NCBI RefSeq assembly: GCF_016744025.1
Contig: NZ_JADGFC010000002.1
Span: 26,468 to 90,467 of the forward strand
Source: Sulfurimonas sp.
GTDB lineage: Bacteria > Campylobacterota > Campylobacteria > Campylobacterales > Sulfurimonadaceae
DNA length: 64,000 bases
Direction of reading: 5' to 3'
The stretch's first letter is position 1; every line of letters starts with the position of its first letter. The translations under genes and the position numbers were made by a program. Under the pieces are notes generated by a model that did no database searches, had not been told where the DNA came from, and saw only the letters and a program-made list of their open reading frames with translations. This document shows positions 10,975 to 21,517 of this stretch, piece after piece.

Positions 10975-11651
10975 ATTCTCATCCTGTCCATCAAAATAGC
11001 TCCTGCCACACTAACGTTTAAAGAATCAAACCCATGTAACATTTTTATACTAACGACTTCATCTAGTTTAGAAACGACACGAGAAGTTAAACCTTCTCCT
11101 TCACTTCCTAAAACTAGAACTCTTTTTTGTTTCAACTTAACTTCTCTAATATCTGTTCCACCCATGTCTGCACCATAGATGCAAAAACCAGATGTTTTTA
11201 AATCGTTCATAACATTATGTATATTATGTTCCAGTGCAAACGGCATATCGAACAATGCTCCTGTACTGGTTCTCATAACAGGTTCAAGGTTTATATTCTT
11301 AATCCCACATGCTACGATTGCATCTACACCCATAGCGTAAGCTGTTCTAACAATTGCCCCGATATTTCCAACATCGGTTAAACCTGATAGAACTAGAACA
11401 AAATCTTTATCTAAAAATGAGTTAAAAGGGTGAAGTTCATAATCATCAACTTCGGCTAATATACCCTGATGAATAGCATTTTTACACATTTTACCTGCAG
11501 CATCTGGAGGGATGCGCTTGACTTCAAAATTCATCTTCATTAATCGAGAATACTCTTTTTTCTCAAGTTCTTTTGCAAGATACAGAGTTTTGATTTTATT
11601 AGGATAATTTTCTATTATATAGTTGATTGGTTGTTTAGCATAAATTAACAT
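10971..11651 (-). CDS. TrmH/SpoU-family RNA 2'-O-methyltransferase (RlmB-like)
   Basis: SPOU motifs LSGLTDVGNIGAIVRTAYAMG, VLGSEGEGL, SLNVSVAGAILM. Confidence 0.92.
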   Translation of the reverse strand: MLIYAKQPINYIIENYPNKIKTLYLAKELEKKEYSRLMKMNFEVKRIPPDAAGKMCKNAIHQGILAEVDDYELHPFNSFLDKDFVLVLSGLTDVGNIGAIVRTAYAMGVDAIVACGIKNINLEPVMRTSTGALFDMPFALEHNIHNVMNDLKTSGFCIYGADMGGTDIREVKLKQKRVLVLGSEGEGLTSRVVSKLDEVVSIKMLHGFDSLNVSVAGAILMDRMRI

Positions 11652-11699
11652 AAAGATATTCTAGCAAAAAAAAGTGATAATCTAGTTAGTTTATAATTT

Positions 11700-12518
11700 T
11701 TATTGCAGTTTTAGCAATCTTTGGTAACAAGATTTAGTATTTTCGCCTGTTATTTTAGAAATAAGTTTTGCTTGTACTTTTTTTGGCAAGTCAAGGTCCA
11801 AAATGTCATTTTGCGAAATTGCACTACTATTATGCTTCTCTGCTGCTTGAATAACAACAACCCATTCACCACGAAAATTGTCATTTAAATTGTTTAAAAT
11901 TTCTTCTGCTGTACCACGAAAATAGTTTTGATATTTTTTAGTTAATTCTTTTGCTAAAAAAATCTCTCTAGCAGGCTCTTCTTCTTTTATTTCAAGAAGT
12001 AGCTTTTCTAGTCTATGTGGAGATTCATAAAGTACTGTTGTAAAACTATTATGTAAAGCACCTTGGAGTGAAGTAGCTCTGTCTTTACCTTTATGTGGTA
12101 AAAATCCCCAAAATAGCAGCTGTGTCTCAACAAATCCACTAGCAACAAAAGCCGTTAAAAGAGCATTTGCTCCAGGAAGAACATCATACTCAATATTATT
12201 TTGTAAAGCGTAATTTATTAAAAGTTGTCCAGGATCACTAATTCCTGGCATTCCAGCATCTGAAGCATAAACAATATTTTGATCAAAAAAAGATGGTTCT
12301 AGTTTTTCAACAAAAGATTTTTCATTATGGGAGTGAAGTGATATAAATTTCTGTTCTTCTTTAAAAACAGTATTGTATCTCTCTTTTAAAATATGTATGA
12401 GTTTTTTTGTAACGCGAGTGTCTTCGCAAAGTAGTGTATCAGCGTTGCTTAGAGCTTCAATAGCTCTAAGCGATATATCGCCTATGTTTCCAATTGGAGT
12501 TGGAACAAATGTAAGCAA
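11700..12518 (-). CDS. rsmI: 16S rRNA (cytidine(1402)-2'-O)-methyltransferase
   Basis: FVPTPIGNIGDISLRAIEAL, DAGMPGISDPG, LPGANALLTAFVASG. Confidence 0.95.
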   Translation of the reverse strand: MLTFVPTPIGNIGDISLRAIEALSNADTLLCEDTRVTKKLIHILKERYNTVFKEEQKFISLHSHNEKSFVEKLEPSFFDQNIVYASDAGMPGISDPGQLLINYALQNNIEYDVLPGANALLTAFVASGFVETQLLFWGFLPHKGKDRATSLQGALHNSFTTVLYESPHRLEKLLLEIKEEEPAREIFLAKELTKKYQNYFRGTAEEILNNLNDNFRGEWVVVIQAAEKHNSSAISQNDILDLDLPKKVQAKLISKITGENTKSCYQRLLKLQ

Positions 12519-12531
12519 GAAAAATTCTTGA

Positions 12532-12732
12532 CTATTTCTTAGCGTAACGTGCGTTAAACTTCTCGATACGACCTGCAGTATCTACCATTCTTTCAGAACC
12601 TGTGAAGAATGGGTGACACTCATTACAGATGTCAATACGGATTGATTCTTGTTCGCTTTTTGTTTCAAAGCTGTTACCACATGCACATGTTACAGCACAA
12701 GTTACTAAGTTAGGGTGAAGATCTTTTTTCAT
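12532..12732 (-). CDS. rpmE: 50S ribosomal protein L31
   Basis: MKKDLHPN...[11 protein letters not shown]...[25 protein letters not shown]. Confidence 0.97.
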   Translation of the reverse strand: MKKDLHPNLVTCAVTCACGNSFETKSEQESIRIDICNECHPFFTGSERMVDTAGRIEKFNARYAKK

Positions 12733-12860
12733 TTTTTGCCTTTTGATACGCGATTTGAATACGCATATCTATATATTTTTTTAATCCGTATGGGTGCGGA
12801 TTTTTGGAACTCGAATTATATCGAATTATATCTTAAGATACAAACTACCACTTACCATAC

Positions 12861-13538
12861 TTACAATAGTATCTTGCTTGCAACTGCCATAACTGCACTT
12901 TCAGAGCGAAGAACCATAGGAGTATCTAGTCTAAAACTTTCTTGGCTTTGTAAAAGCTCTCTTTCTTCTTTTGAAAAACCACCTTCACAACCAATAAGAA
13001 CACGCTCAAAGTTTGCATCTGATTCTAAAATATTATCACAAAAGTCAAAAACTTTTACATCTTCAAATTTTGTTATAAACTCTTTTATGCCCTGATATGT
13101 ATCAAACTCCATATATGAACTTCGACCGCACTGTTGCATGGAAGCTTCTAAAATTCTTTCAAATCTTTTAAAATCCAATTTAATGTTTTTTTGACTTCTA
13201 TCACTGTAAATAAAAGATATTTTTTCAACTCCTATCTCATTTAATGATGGTAAAACTTTTTCTATTGATTTAATATCTATAACACACCATGCTATATGCA
13301 AAGATTTTTTACTACATCTTATTTCTTCTTTTGATGAGAGCAGTTCAAGTTCTAAAGATCTTGATTCTATATTTACAATTTTATACCTATGCAATATTTT
13401 AATATCATCTCTATTTCTAAAAAAAAGTTCATCATCTAGACTGTGACGACGAACTTTTACAAGATATTTGTGAAGTTCACCTTTTAAGTTTAAAGTCTTT
13501 TTTGAAGCTTCATCGTGGAGTATATATATCAAAGCCAC
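12861..13538 (-). CDS. rsmE: 16S rRNA (uracil(1498)-N3)-methyltransferase
   Basis: RSQKN, ASMQQCGRSSYM, LIGCEGGFSKEE, LRSESAVMA motifs. Confidence 0.92.
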   Translation of the reverse strand: MALIYILHDEASKKTLNLKGELHKYLVKVRRHSLDDELFFRNRDDIKILHRYKIVNIESRSLELELLSSKEEIRCSKKSLHIAWCVIDIKSIEKVLPSLNEIGVEKISFIYSDRSQKNIKLDFKRFERILEASMQQCGRSSYMEFDTYQGIKEFITKFEDVKVFDFCDNILESDANFERVLIGCEGGFSKEERELLQSQESFRLDTPMVLRSESAVMAVASKILL

Positions 13539-13936
13539 ATCCAGATAGATATTGATAGAACCATAATAATCTCTATCATAAATATCTTATATACCTGCTT
13601 CTTGTAAAGACTCAGTGGTTCATCTTCTTCTTTTCCTAGACACTGCAATTTTTTAGATCTTGTGTTTTCTAAAATAATAAGCACAATTGCAAAAATAATC
13701 ATAAGTATATTTTCTTCGCTAAACTCCAGATGTTTAGCTGCCATCATCACTACACCAGTAAATATAATTGTTCCAATTACAGTCATACCAATAGGCATAA
13801 ATATTGTCATAAACCTTGAATATTTTTTAATATCACGTGCTCTAAAAAGCATCATAATATTGATAAAAATCGTTCCTAAAATTCCAATAACACTGTAGTT
13901 ATGTGCTACAATACTCATATTATACATTTCATTCAT
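13529..13936 (-). CDS. hypothetical integral membrane protein
   Basis: Four predicted hydrophobic segments; overlaps rsmE start. Confidence 0.65.
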   Translation of the reverse strand: MNEMYNMSIVAHNYSVIGILGTIFINIMMLFRARDIKKYSRFMTIFMPIGMTVIGTIIFTGVVMMAAKHLEFSEENILMIIFAIVLIILENTRSKKLQCLGKEEDEPLSLYKKQVYKIFMIEIIMVLSISIWMWL

Positions 13937-13974
13937 AGTGGAATTCTACTATAATTTTTTAATAAGAGGCATAA

Positions 13975-15192
13975 ATGGCAGTAACAATAAAAGAAGCATT
14001 AGAAATCATCTATAAAAATACTAAAAAAAAATCAATTAAAATTTTACCAATTGAACAAGCTTTAGGATCAATCCTAGCTCAAGATATAATTGCACAACAT
14101 AACCTTCCACCATTTGATAATTCTGCAATGGATGGCTATGCTGTAAAAGCCTCAGATGCAAGCAAATGTGTAAAAGTTACTCATACTATTTTTGCTGGAG
14201 ATGATTCTAAGGAAATTCTTACATCTGAAAAAGGCATTAAAATAATGACAGGAGCTAAGATTCCTGAGGGTTGTGATTGTATCGTTCCTGTTGAAGACAC
14301 AACTGCATGTGAAAAAGGTGTTACTCTTCCTTCAAACCTTTCACAAGGTAGACATATTCGCCTTTGTGGTGAAGATATTAAAAAAGGCAAAACTCTTTTA
14401 AATAGTGGGGATAAATTACAAGCTCATCAAATAACACTTCTCGCTTCTCAAGGTATAAGCCACATAAAAGTTTATAAAAAACCTACCATCGCAATCTTTG
14501 CATCTGGCAGTGAACTAAAGATGCATTTTGAAAATGTTCAATCACATCAACTTTATAATACTAACACACCTACTCTATTATCACGTGCCTCAGAGTTTGG
14601 ATGTGAGGTTGACTTTATAGGAACTGCTCAAGATACTTTAGAGGACTTACATGAGCATATTAAAAGTGCTCTTAATAGTGACCTCATTATTACATCAGGT
14701 GGAGTAAGTGTTGGAGATGCAGACTTTACAAAAGAAGCATTTAGTGCATTTAATATAGAGTCACTATTTGATAAGATTGAAATAAAGCCAGGGAAACCTA
14801 CAACATTTGGAAGAATCAATGAAACTTTAGTTTTAAACCTTCCAGGTAATCCACTAGCTGCAGCACTAAACTTTGAACTCTTTGGGCAAAGTATTATCCT
14901 TGCTTTAAGTGGGGTAAATGAGAAATATCTTAATTCAATTGAAACAAAAATGAAAAATGACTACAAACTAAAAAAAGGTCGTATTTCTTTAGTCCCTGGA
15001 TATTTTGATGGAAGTAGTTTTGAGCCATGTGAAAAGTTTGCTCCAGGAATGGTTTCGCCTCTTGCATCTTCAAACTCTTATATTATGATAAATGACAGTG
15101 TTGAATCTATAAAATCTGGAGAAGTAGTTAAAATACTTCCAGTAAGGTTTTCTTTTACATCAAAAGAAAAAGTAAGTTTAGTAAGCTGTTAA
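13975..15192 (+). CDS. moeA: molybdopterin molybdenumtransferase MoeA
   Basis: NLPPFDNSAMDGYA, GSEL, TSGGVSVGDADF, LPGNPLAA. Confidence 0.95.
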   Translation: MAVTIKEALEIIYKNTKKKSIKILPIEQALGSILAQDIIAQHNLPPFDNSAMDGYAVKASDASKCVKVTHTIFAGDDSKEILTSEKGIKIMTGAKIPEGCDCIVPVEDTTACEKGVTLPSNLSQGRHIRLCGEDIKKGKTLLNSGDKLQAHQITLLASQGISHIKVYKKPTIAIFASGSELKMHFENVQSHQLYNTNTPTLLSRASEFGCEVDFIGTAQDTLEDLHEHIKSALNSDLIITSGGVSVGDADFTKEAFSAFNIESLFDKIEIKPGKPTTFGRINETLVLNLPGNPLAAALNFELFGQSIILALSGVNEKYLNSIETKMKNDYKLKKGRISLVPGYFDGSSFEPCEKFAPGMVSPLASSNSYIMINDSVESIKSGEVVKILPVRFSFTSKEKVSLVSC

Positions 15193-15199
15193 AACAGCT
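15184..15199. terminator. short hairpin between convergent moeA and queD
   Basis: Perfect inverted repeat AGCTGTT-AA-AACAGCT containing the moeA stop codon. Confidence 0.45.
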
Positions 15200-15781
15200 C
15201 TAAACACTTGAAGGGTTAATAAAACTATCACCTTGTTTTACTTTTTCCCACAGCTTTGAATCTGCCCAGTCACTTTTCACCTCATTTGAGAAGATTATAG
15301 AATCAAGTTCAATGTAACCCATATCTTTTGAGTAAGCATCATAACTAAAAGCTTGCGCATAACCTGTGTCAGTTTCATGTACAATTACACTATTTAACTT
15401 TACTTCTTTTTCTCCATTTACACTACTTGTTAATTGTAGAAGTCTATCAATCATAACAAATATAACACGTGAGAACTGTTCACATGATGGAGAAACTGGA
15501 AGCTCTACCCATCTCTGTGAATGTTTTTTCATGTTCTGAATATATTCTGTATCATCTTCACTCCAGATAGTAACTCCATGATCAAAACTCTCAACTAGTG
15601 CTTTCATATTTTGCTTCATTAGTCCAAAATCATAAACCATTTGTCCATTATCAAGGAAGTTAGATTCAAATAGAAGTTCTACCTTATATGAGTGTCCATG
15701 CAGAGAACTTCTGCACTTTACAGTTGAACAACCACGTACTACATGGGCATTTTCAAATTTAAAAAGTTTTCGTATTATCAT
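15200..15781 (-). CDS. queD: 6-carboxytetrahydropterin synthase QueD
   Basis: FENAHVV...SSLHGHSYKVELLFE, MVYDFGLMK, FDHG zinc and active-site motifs; adjacent to queE. Confidence 0.9.
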   Translation of the reverse strand: MIIRKLFKFENAHVVRGCSTVKCRSSLHGHSYKVELLFESNFLDNGQMVYDFGLMKQNMKALVESFDHGVTIWSEDDTEYIQNMKKHSQRWVELPVSPSCEQFSRVIFVMIDRLLQLTSSVNGEKEVKLNSVIVHETDTGYAQAFSYDAYSKDMGYIELDSIIFSNEVKSDWADSKLWEKVKQGDSFINPSSV

Positions 15782-16543
15782 TTATACTCCTTTATTCTGA
15801 TCCCAAATTCTTATGTGAAGTCTATCAGAAAAGTTATAACCTTTAGCTTTACAAAACTCAACTAATGGCTCTGTATTGGCTTCTACTTCAGCTTTGTTTC
15901 CACCTAATGGCATACAAAAAACTTCAGTTTTAGGAGAATGAAGCGTAATATTATGTATTTCTTCATCCAACCCAAGATTGATAGAGTCAGCATCTATAGA
16001 GAATTTAAAAAAGGCCTCTTTTGCATTTGAGGCTATTGAATGGATGATGTTTCCATTAACTCTTTTTCTAAATGGTTCTTTTGAGTTTGATAGTTTAACT
16101 GACAAGGTAAATATACACTCTTTGTATATAGGGTACTTTTCAAAGTCTACTGCCATTGAGCCATTTGTCTCAAAAGTTATTTTATGTCTAGCTTCATGAA
16201 GCTTTTCAAGAAACTCCACAAATATCTCTTCTTTAGCATATAAAAGAGGCTCGCCTCCTGTAAGCACAATATCAACTGGTTTTTGTGGAAGCTCATAAAT
16301 ATCTAGAACATTTAACAATTCTTGAGTCTTTTGTATAGGACTCCAGTTCAATGAAAAATGCTCTTTATTTACAGCATAAACAGTATCACAACCAATAATT
16401 TTTGTTCCGTCTGGTGCAAGTTCTTCACATGCGAAACCTTCACATCTCATATTACATCCGCCAAAACGGAAGAATAGAGAAGGAACACCTGTGTAACGAC
16501 CTTCACCTTGAATACTATAAAAATGTTCTACAAGGTATATCAA
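15782..16543 (-). CDS. queE: 7-carboxy-7-deazaguanine synthase
   Basis: FYSIQGEGRYTGVPSLFFRFGGCNMRC..C radical SAM; TGGEPLLY. Confidence 0.9.
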   Translation of the reverse strand: MIYLVEHFYSIQGEGRYTGVPSLFFRFGGCNMRCEGFACEELAPDGTKIIGCDTVYAVNKEHFSLNWSPIQKTQELLNVLDIYELPQKPVDIVLTGGEPLLYAKEEIFVEFLEKLHEARHKITFETNGSMAVDFEKYPIYKECIFTLSVKLSNSKEPFRKRVNGNIIHSIASNAKEAFFKFSIDADSINLGLDEEIHNITLHSPKTEVFCMPLGGNKAEVEANTEPLVEFCKAKGYNFSDRLHIRIWDQNKGV

Positions 16544-16546
16544 TTA

Positions 16547-17512
16547 TCATCCACCAGTTTCATAAAAAGCGCGAGACGAAATTTCTGCATCATCACCACC
16601 CCATCTATTTTTCTCAGGCTTTGTTCTAATAACTTCTTTAAGAACTTGGGCAGCTGCTTTAATATCCCCAGCTTTTATAGCCTTAGATATACTAAGAGCT
16701 TCATCAAAATATAGACAAGGGATAAGATTACCCTCTGCTGTAAGTCGAATACGATTACACTTTTTGCAAAAATCATCTTCATATGGTTCAATAATTCCAA
16801 ATCTATAACCATCTTTCATAGTATAGTAATGAGAAGGAGAAGAACCATCAAAGCCATCATCGCTAAACTCATACTTTGCACTTAAAATTTCTAAAAGTTC
16901 TTTTGATTTAAGACCTTTTATGTCCTTAGATGCAAAAGAATTTTCCATATATTCTATAAAACGAATACTCATGTTACGCTCTTTACAATATTCCAATACC
17001 TCTGTAATCTCATTTGCATTCACAGTTTTCATTGGAACCATATTTACTTTAACTTTTAGTCCAACTTTAAGTGCTTCATCAACACCTTCTAAAACATTTT
17101 TTAATACATCTTTTTGTGCTATTTGTTTTGCAATTTCTGGTTTAAGTGTGTCTATACTTACATTAATGCGTTTTAGACCTGCATCTTTTAACTTTTGTGC
17201 GGATCCTTTTAAAAGAAAAGCATTAGTAGTCATTGCTAAGTCAACACTAGGTTCATACTTGTAAATCATCTCTATAAATTTATCTAAACCTTCGCGAAGC
17301 AGTGGCTCACCACCTGTAATTCTAATCTTATTAACACCCTCATCAATAGCTATTTTCATAAACTCAAATAGTTCTTCAAAGCTAAGTAGATTCTCTTTTG
17401 GAACCCAAGAAAATGGTTTCTCTGGCATACAATATTGGCATCTAAAATTACAACGCTCTGTTACTGAGACTCTTAAATAATCAACGACTCTATCATAACT
17501 GTCAACTAACAT
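16547..17512 (-). CDS. moaA: GTP 3',8-cyclase MoaA
   Basis: [28 protein letters not shown]-terminal [20 protein letters not shown]. Confidence 0.96.
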   Translation of the reverse strand: MLVDSYDRVVDYLRVSVTERCNFRCQYCMPEKPFSWVPKENLLSFEELFEFMKIAIDEGVNKIRITGGEPLLREGLDKFIEMIYKYEPSVDLAMTTNAFLLKGSAQKLKDAGLKRINVSIDTLKPEIAKQIAQKDVLKNVLEGVDEALKVGLKVKVNMVPMKTVNANEITEVLEYCKERNMSIRFIEYMENSFASKDIKGLKSKELLEILSAKYEFSDDGFDGSSPSHYYTMKDGYRFGIIEPYEDDFCKKCNRIRLTAEGNLIPCLYFDEALSISKAIKAGDIKAAAQVLKEVIRTKPEKNRWGGDDAEISSRAFYETGG

Positions 17513-17513
17513 T

Positions 17514-18164
17514 TTATTTACTCAATATATTAATTTTAAGAGTCTTAAACTCTTCGTCGTTAATAATACCTTTTTGTTTTAAGTCATAAGCTTTCATAAT
17601 TTCATCCGTTTTTGACATTGGAGCAACAGTTTGATTTGTAGTAGGAACAAGAGTTGTAGTTGTAGCTTTAACTTCAACTGATTCTGTATCTTTTGGATTT
17701 ATAAATTCTGTTATTATATTTTCTTCTGCTTCTTCAGAAGAACCCGCAAGCCCTGTCTTTGTAATTTCTTTTGATCCTATATCATTATTCACTTGTACAA
17801 ATTCAAATGAACCACCGTCTTTAGTTATCATTTTTACATAATATATTTGTCCAATTTTTAGATCCATATTAAGTACTTTTTCTTCTATCTGTTTTTTAGT
17901 AGCTGAAATAGTCATTTTCTGAGGTTTTAAGTTTAAGGCAATGTATTCATCTTCTTTTATTCTCTGTGAATATCGTTTATTATTTATTCGTATACTGTAT
18001 TCAGGATTACTCGGATTATCGTCAAATGAAACTTGAGAAAGAGTATATATATACACTAAAGATGCTTTTTCGAGTGGTGTTTGAGTTTTAAAAGGTGTTC
18101 TATTTCCACAGGCTGTAATAAGAAATAAGGCAATTGAAAGTAGTAAAATATTTATAATTTTCAT
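17514..18164 (-). CDS. lipoprotein with C-terminal SHOCT-like domain
   Basis: LFLITACGN lipobox; C-terminal [25 protein letters not shown]. Confidence 0.7.
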   Translation of the reverse strand: MKIINILLLSIALFLITACGNRTPFKTQTPLEKASLVYIYTLSQVSFDDNPSNPEYSIRINNKRYSQRIKEDEYIALNLKPQKMTISATKKQIEEKVLNMDLKIGQIYYVKMITKDGGSFEFVQVNNDIGSKEITKTGLAGSSEEAEENIITEFINPKDTESVEVKATTTTLVPTTNQTVAPMSKTDEIMKAYDLKQKGIINDEEFKTLKINILSK

Positions 18165-18234
18165 GTAGTTCTCTTTATTTTAATTTGTAAGATTATATCA
18201 TAAAGTTTTTTGATTTAAATTAATTGAAGTAGGT

Positions 18235-18257
18235 ATTCCCACGCTATACGTGGGAAT
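18235..18257. terminator. hairpin downstream of porin gene
   Basis: Perfect 9-bp inverted repeat ATTCCCACG-ctata-CGTGGGAAT about 40 nt past the porin stop codon. Confidence 0.5.
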
Positions 18258-18297
18258 AATTCGTGAAGTATCGTCTTTCTTTTAAGCTAAGTGCTTA

Positions 18298-19629
18298 TTA
18301 GAAGTTGTAACGAGCTACAAAACGAACAATATCGTTGTGATCTTCTGCTGTAGAACCATTATCTTTATCAAAGTCTTGAGAGATATAAGCTGCTAATAAG
18401 TTTACATCACCAACTTTAACTTTATATACTAATTCTATATCTAATAAGTCTTGTCCTTGACTTTTAGAACTTGCATCTGTGTATCTCTTTAAGCTAGCCT
18501 TACCAGTATCTGACATTGAACCTTGAAGTATAATTTTACCATAGTTACCAGTGTTATAAACACCTTTTAACATTATAGTATTTGAATCAAGTGCAATCCA
18601 ATCTTGGTTGGCAATCATTTGAGTATAAAGTGGTGTTTTAACACCAGTTGTGTTTCTAATAGCTACATTTGCATCAGTTTCATCACCACTAATTGATGTA
18701 TATGCTAAAGATAAAGATAAAGCGTCAATTGGTTTCATTCCAATTTTAGCACCAAGTGCTGTTGTATTTGCCATTTTAACTGCTTTAAAATTATCAGGTG
18801 CAATTTGACCACCTTGAAGACCGAAGTTAAGACCCATTGGTAAGTCTTTAGAAGCAACTTTTGCATCAAGCCACATAACATTCGCACCAATATCTCCAGC
18901 AGTCAAAGTTGTTGCAATTTTTGCTAAATCATAGTATGAAGCAGTAACTGTAGTCATTGGTAATGACTTATTTTGAACAGTTAACATATATGCAGTTCCG
19001 CCAACTGTAGTTGTACCACCAGCATCAGCACTAACTACTAAATCAGTAAATGAGCTCATGTTGTTACCAAAACCATTACCATTACCTTTAGCAACATAAG
19101 CACCAACGATAGTAGTTTTTGGAATATCAGTATTAACTACTAATCCAGCGTCGAAAGTATTTTTGAATACATTCCAACCTTCTGAGAATGCAAATGGAGA
19201 AAGTGCTTTAGGAAGCTCTTGACGACCAAGCTTAATAGTTGTTTTTCCCATTTTTTTAGCTATAAATAATTTACTAAAGTAAATGTCATCAGAAATTGAT
19301 TTTTCAGTTCCTGTAGTGCCATTTGTATTTTGCATATCAGCATTAACAAGATTTTTTTCTAATCCAAGTGTAGTTAAATAATTAATTTGTGAACCAAATG
19401 TGAAATCATTTTTAAGATCAGCATCTAAGTTTAATTGAACACCGAAATTTCCTTTTGAATTAGCTGCACCACCATTAGCAGTAAATAAGTCTTTGCCACC
19501 ATTGTTACCCAACGTATTATAGTAAACCACTGCTTGACCAGTTGTTACAATATCGATACCCTTATCAGCAGCTACTGCTGATGTTACGATTAGCGACGCT
19601 GCCGCTAAAGAAACTAAAGTTTTTTTCAT
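18298..19629 (-). CDS. outer-membrane porin
   Basis: Signal peptide MKKTLVSLAAASLIVTSAVAA; C-terminal aromatic ...VRFVARYNF; start with AGGAGAATTAGA-ATG preferred over listed start. Confidence 0.88.
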   Translation of the reverse strand: MKKTLVSLAAASLIVTSAVAADKGIDIVTTGQAVVYYNTLGNNGGKDLFTANGGAANSKGNFGVQLNLDADLKNDFTFGSQINYLTTLGLEKNLVNADMQNTNGTTGTEKSISDDIYFSKLFIAKKMGKTTIKLGRQELPKALSPFAFSEGWNVFKNTFDAGLVVNTDIPKTTIVGAYVAKGNGNGFGNNMSSFTDLVVSADAGGTTTVGGTAYMLTVQNKSLPMTTVTASYYDLAKIATTLTAGDIGANVMWLDAKVASKDLPMGLNFGLQGGQIAPDNFKAVKMANTTALGAKIGMKPIDALSLSLAYTSISGDETDANVAIRNTTGVKTPLYTQMIANQDWIALDSNTIMLKGVYNTGNYGKIILQGSMSDTGKASLKRYTDASSKSQGQDLLDIELVYKVKVGDVNLLAAYISQDFDKDNGSTAEDHNDIVRFVARYNF

Positions 19630-19912
19630 TCTAATTCTCCTGTTTTTTTTAAACGATACCACTTAAGAGAAGTGATAACTGAGTAACAGAAATGTCATTC
19701 AACTATCCCTTCTCAAAGTGTGGTTCATTTTGAGACCTCATATTGTACAAAGGTAATTTTTAAATTAAGTTTAAAGTGTCTTTTTTATTAGTTATTTGTT
19801 ACCTTTTGTGCTTTAATAGAGTAATTTGTCATTATCTGACTGACTTTTAGCCTAAAACTCATGCTTAACTTTATAAACTTAAGCCAAAGTATTAATCTGA
19901 TATAATCAGTTT

Positions 19913-20377
19913 ATGAGATTCAGAAATATTAAAAAACAACAGAAAAACAAAATAGATAAGACAAAAGTAAAATATGTGTACGCAAAATACATAGATAGAG
20001 TAAAAGCATTTATTACTGATATGTTTATGATATATGCTCCTATACTATATATTACAGCTTATATTATTATGGACGGAAAGGATGATTTTCAATCATCAGA
20101 AATAGCACCACTTTTAGGTATTACTCTTTATGGGTTTATATACGCTTTACTACTAAGTAAATTTGGTCATACTCTTGGTAAAAAAGCTTATGAAATTAAA
20201 GTTGTAGATGCTAAGACTGGAGAATACATTAGTTTTTTTAAAGCAGCTTTTAGATTTATAGCATTTTTATTTACTGCTGCAACTCTCTTAGGTTTAATTA
20301 TGCCATTTTATAGAAAAGATAAAAAAGCTTTACATGATTTATTATGTGGAACGATTGTAGTTTCAGAAATAAAGTAA
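19913..20377 (+). CDS. RDD family membrane protein
   Basis: DRVKAFITDMFMIYAP...GHTLGKKAYEIKVVDAKTG. Confidence 0.88.
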   Translation: MRFRNIKKQQKNKIDKTKVKYVYAKYIDRVKAFITDMFMIYAPILYITAYIIMDGKDDFQSSEIAPLLGITLYGFIYALLLSKFGHTLGKKAYEIKVVDAKTGEYISFFKAAFRFIAFLFTAATLLGLIMPFYRKDKKALHDLLCGTIVVSEIK

Positions 20378-20447
20378 GGCTTAATTAGTTAAATCTATAT
20401 AAATATTTATGAATGATTTGTTAAGATAGAAGAAGTTTGATAAATAA

Positions 20448-20476
20448 AAGGGCTAAGACAAAAAGTCCTAGCCCTT
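20448..20476. terminator. hairpin between convergent RDD gene and petC
   Basis: AAGGGCTAAGAC-aaaaa-GTCCTAGCCCTT, 11 of 12 pairs. Confidence 0.5.
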
Positions 20477-20531
20477 GAATATAGATGAAGTTTTAGCTTC
20501 ATACTTTAGTGACCATAGCGGTCCAAGCGGA

Positions 20532-20555
20532 GTAAAGTGGATTATTCCACTTTAC
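20532..20555. repeat. perfect inverted repeat (hairpin) next to petC 3' end
   Basis: GTAAAGTGGA-TTAT-TCCACTTTAC, followed directly by AGACTTAC-TAGT-GTAAGTCT (20556-20575). Confidence 0.7.
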
Positions 20556-20562
20556 AGACTTA

Positions 20563-21507
20563 CTAGTGTAAGTCTTTCCATACTTGTTTTTTCCAAAGAA
20601 GAGCAAAGATTGCAAATATGACGATATAAATCATTACATTTTTACCTACTTCAGCTCTTTCATGACGTTTAGTATCACCAGCGTCTTTCATATATTCAAT
20701 AACTTTAGCAGCACTATCTGCAGTAACACCAACACGCGGCATAGCTGTACCAGCTAAATGATTTTGAGGATTTTCAATTAGAGTACTAATAAACTGCTCA
20801 TTACGAGAACGGATATACATACTTAAATCTGGTGGTAATTTACCCATATAAGATTTTAGTGAGTCTTGATATTCTAATACTTTGATATCAAATGCTAACT
20901 CATCTTTTTTATCTTTAAATCCTGATTTAGTACCAATTTGAGTCCATTTTTCATAACCAACTGCATGACATCTACCACAAGCATTTTCAAATGCCATTTT
21001 AGGAGTTACATCAGCAGGGCTAACAGCAATAGACTGTAAGTAAGCTACCATATCAGCAATTTCTTGGTCTATGTCTCCACCCATACCATAGAATGGTACC
21101 ATTGGATGCATTTGAGCTTTTGCTTCATCAAACTTATGCTCAACTTTTAAAGCATGTGCAGGATTTTTAATTAGCTCAGCTAAAAATTTAGCATCGTATA
21201 TAGCACCAGCATTACTTAAATCTGGTGGATTAACACCATAGCTTTGTGCTGCCATTACTGAATCCATTGGCGCAGGCATTCCCGCTGTTTCAATTGAGTG
21301 ACAGCCAGCACAACCAGCATTCATCACTAACTCTTTACCGTTTACTGCATTTCCAGTTTTAGTTATTTCTGGTAAATCAGCATATGTAAAATTTTCACTA
21401 TCTACATGCTTGTGCATTACATGGTGAGCATAAGGCTCAACCAAATAATAAGTTACAAGTGAAAAGAATATTACAACTGCTAATATTAATGGTTCTTTAT
21501 TTTTCAT
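20563..21507 (-). CDS. petC: ubiquinol-cytochrome c reductase diheme cytochrome c subunit
   Basis: CAGCHS and CGRCHA heme motifs; downstream of cytochrome b and Rieske genes. Confidence 0.9.
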   Translation of the reverse strand: MKNKEPLILAVVIFFSLVTYYLVEPYAHHVMHKHVDSENFTYADLPEITKTGNAVNGKELVMNAGCAGCHSIETAGMPAPMDSVMAAQSYGVNPPDLSNAGAIYDAKFLAELIKNPAHALKVEHKFDEAKAQMHPMVPFYGMGGDIDQEIADMVAYLQSIAVSPADVTPKMAFENACGRCHAVGYEKWTQIGTKSGFKDKKDELAFDIKVLEYQDSLKSYMGKLPPDLSMYIRSRNEQFISTLIENPQNHLAGTAMPRVGVTADSAAKVIEYMKDAGDTKRHERAEVGKNVMIYIVIFAIFALLWKKQVWKDLH

Positions 21508-21517
21508 CTTTATCTCC

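Noticed and set aside
12783-12832. AATCCG..CGGATTTTT hairpin and tandem TCGAATTATA x2 upstream of rpmE
   Set aside because: Too short to claim an element; the T-run orientation does not match any upstream transcript
12715-13095. Listed 126-aa plus-strand ORF
   Set aside because: Overlaps rsmE in antisense and lacks recognisable motifs; treated as spurious
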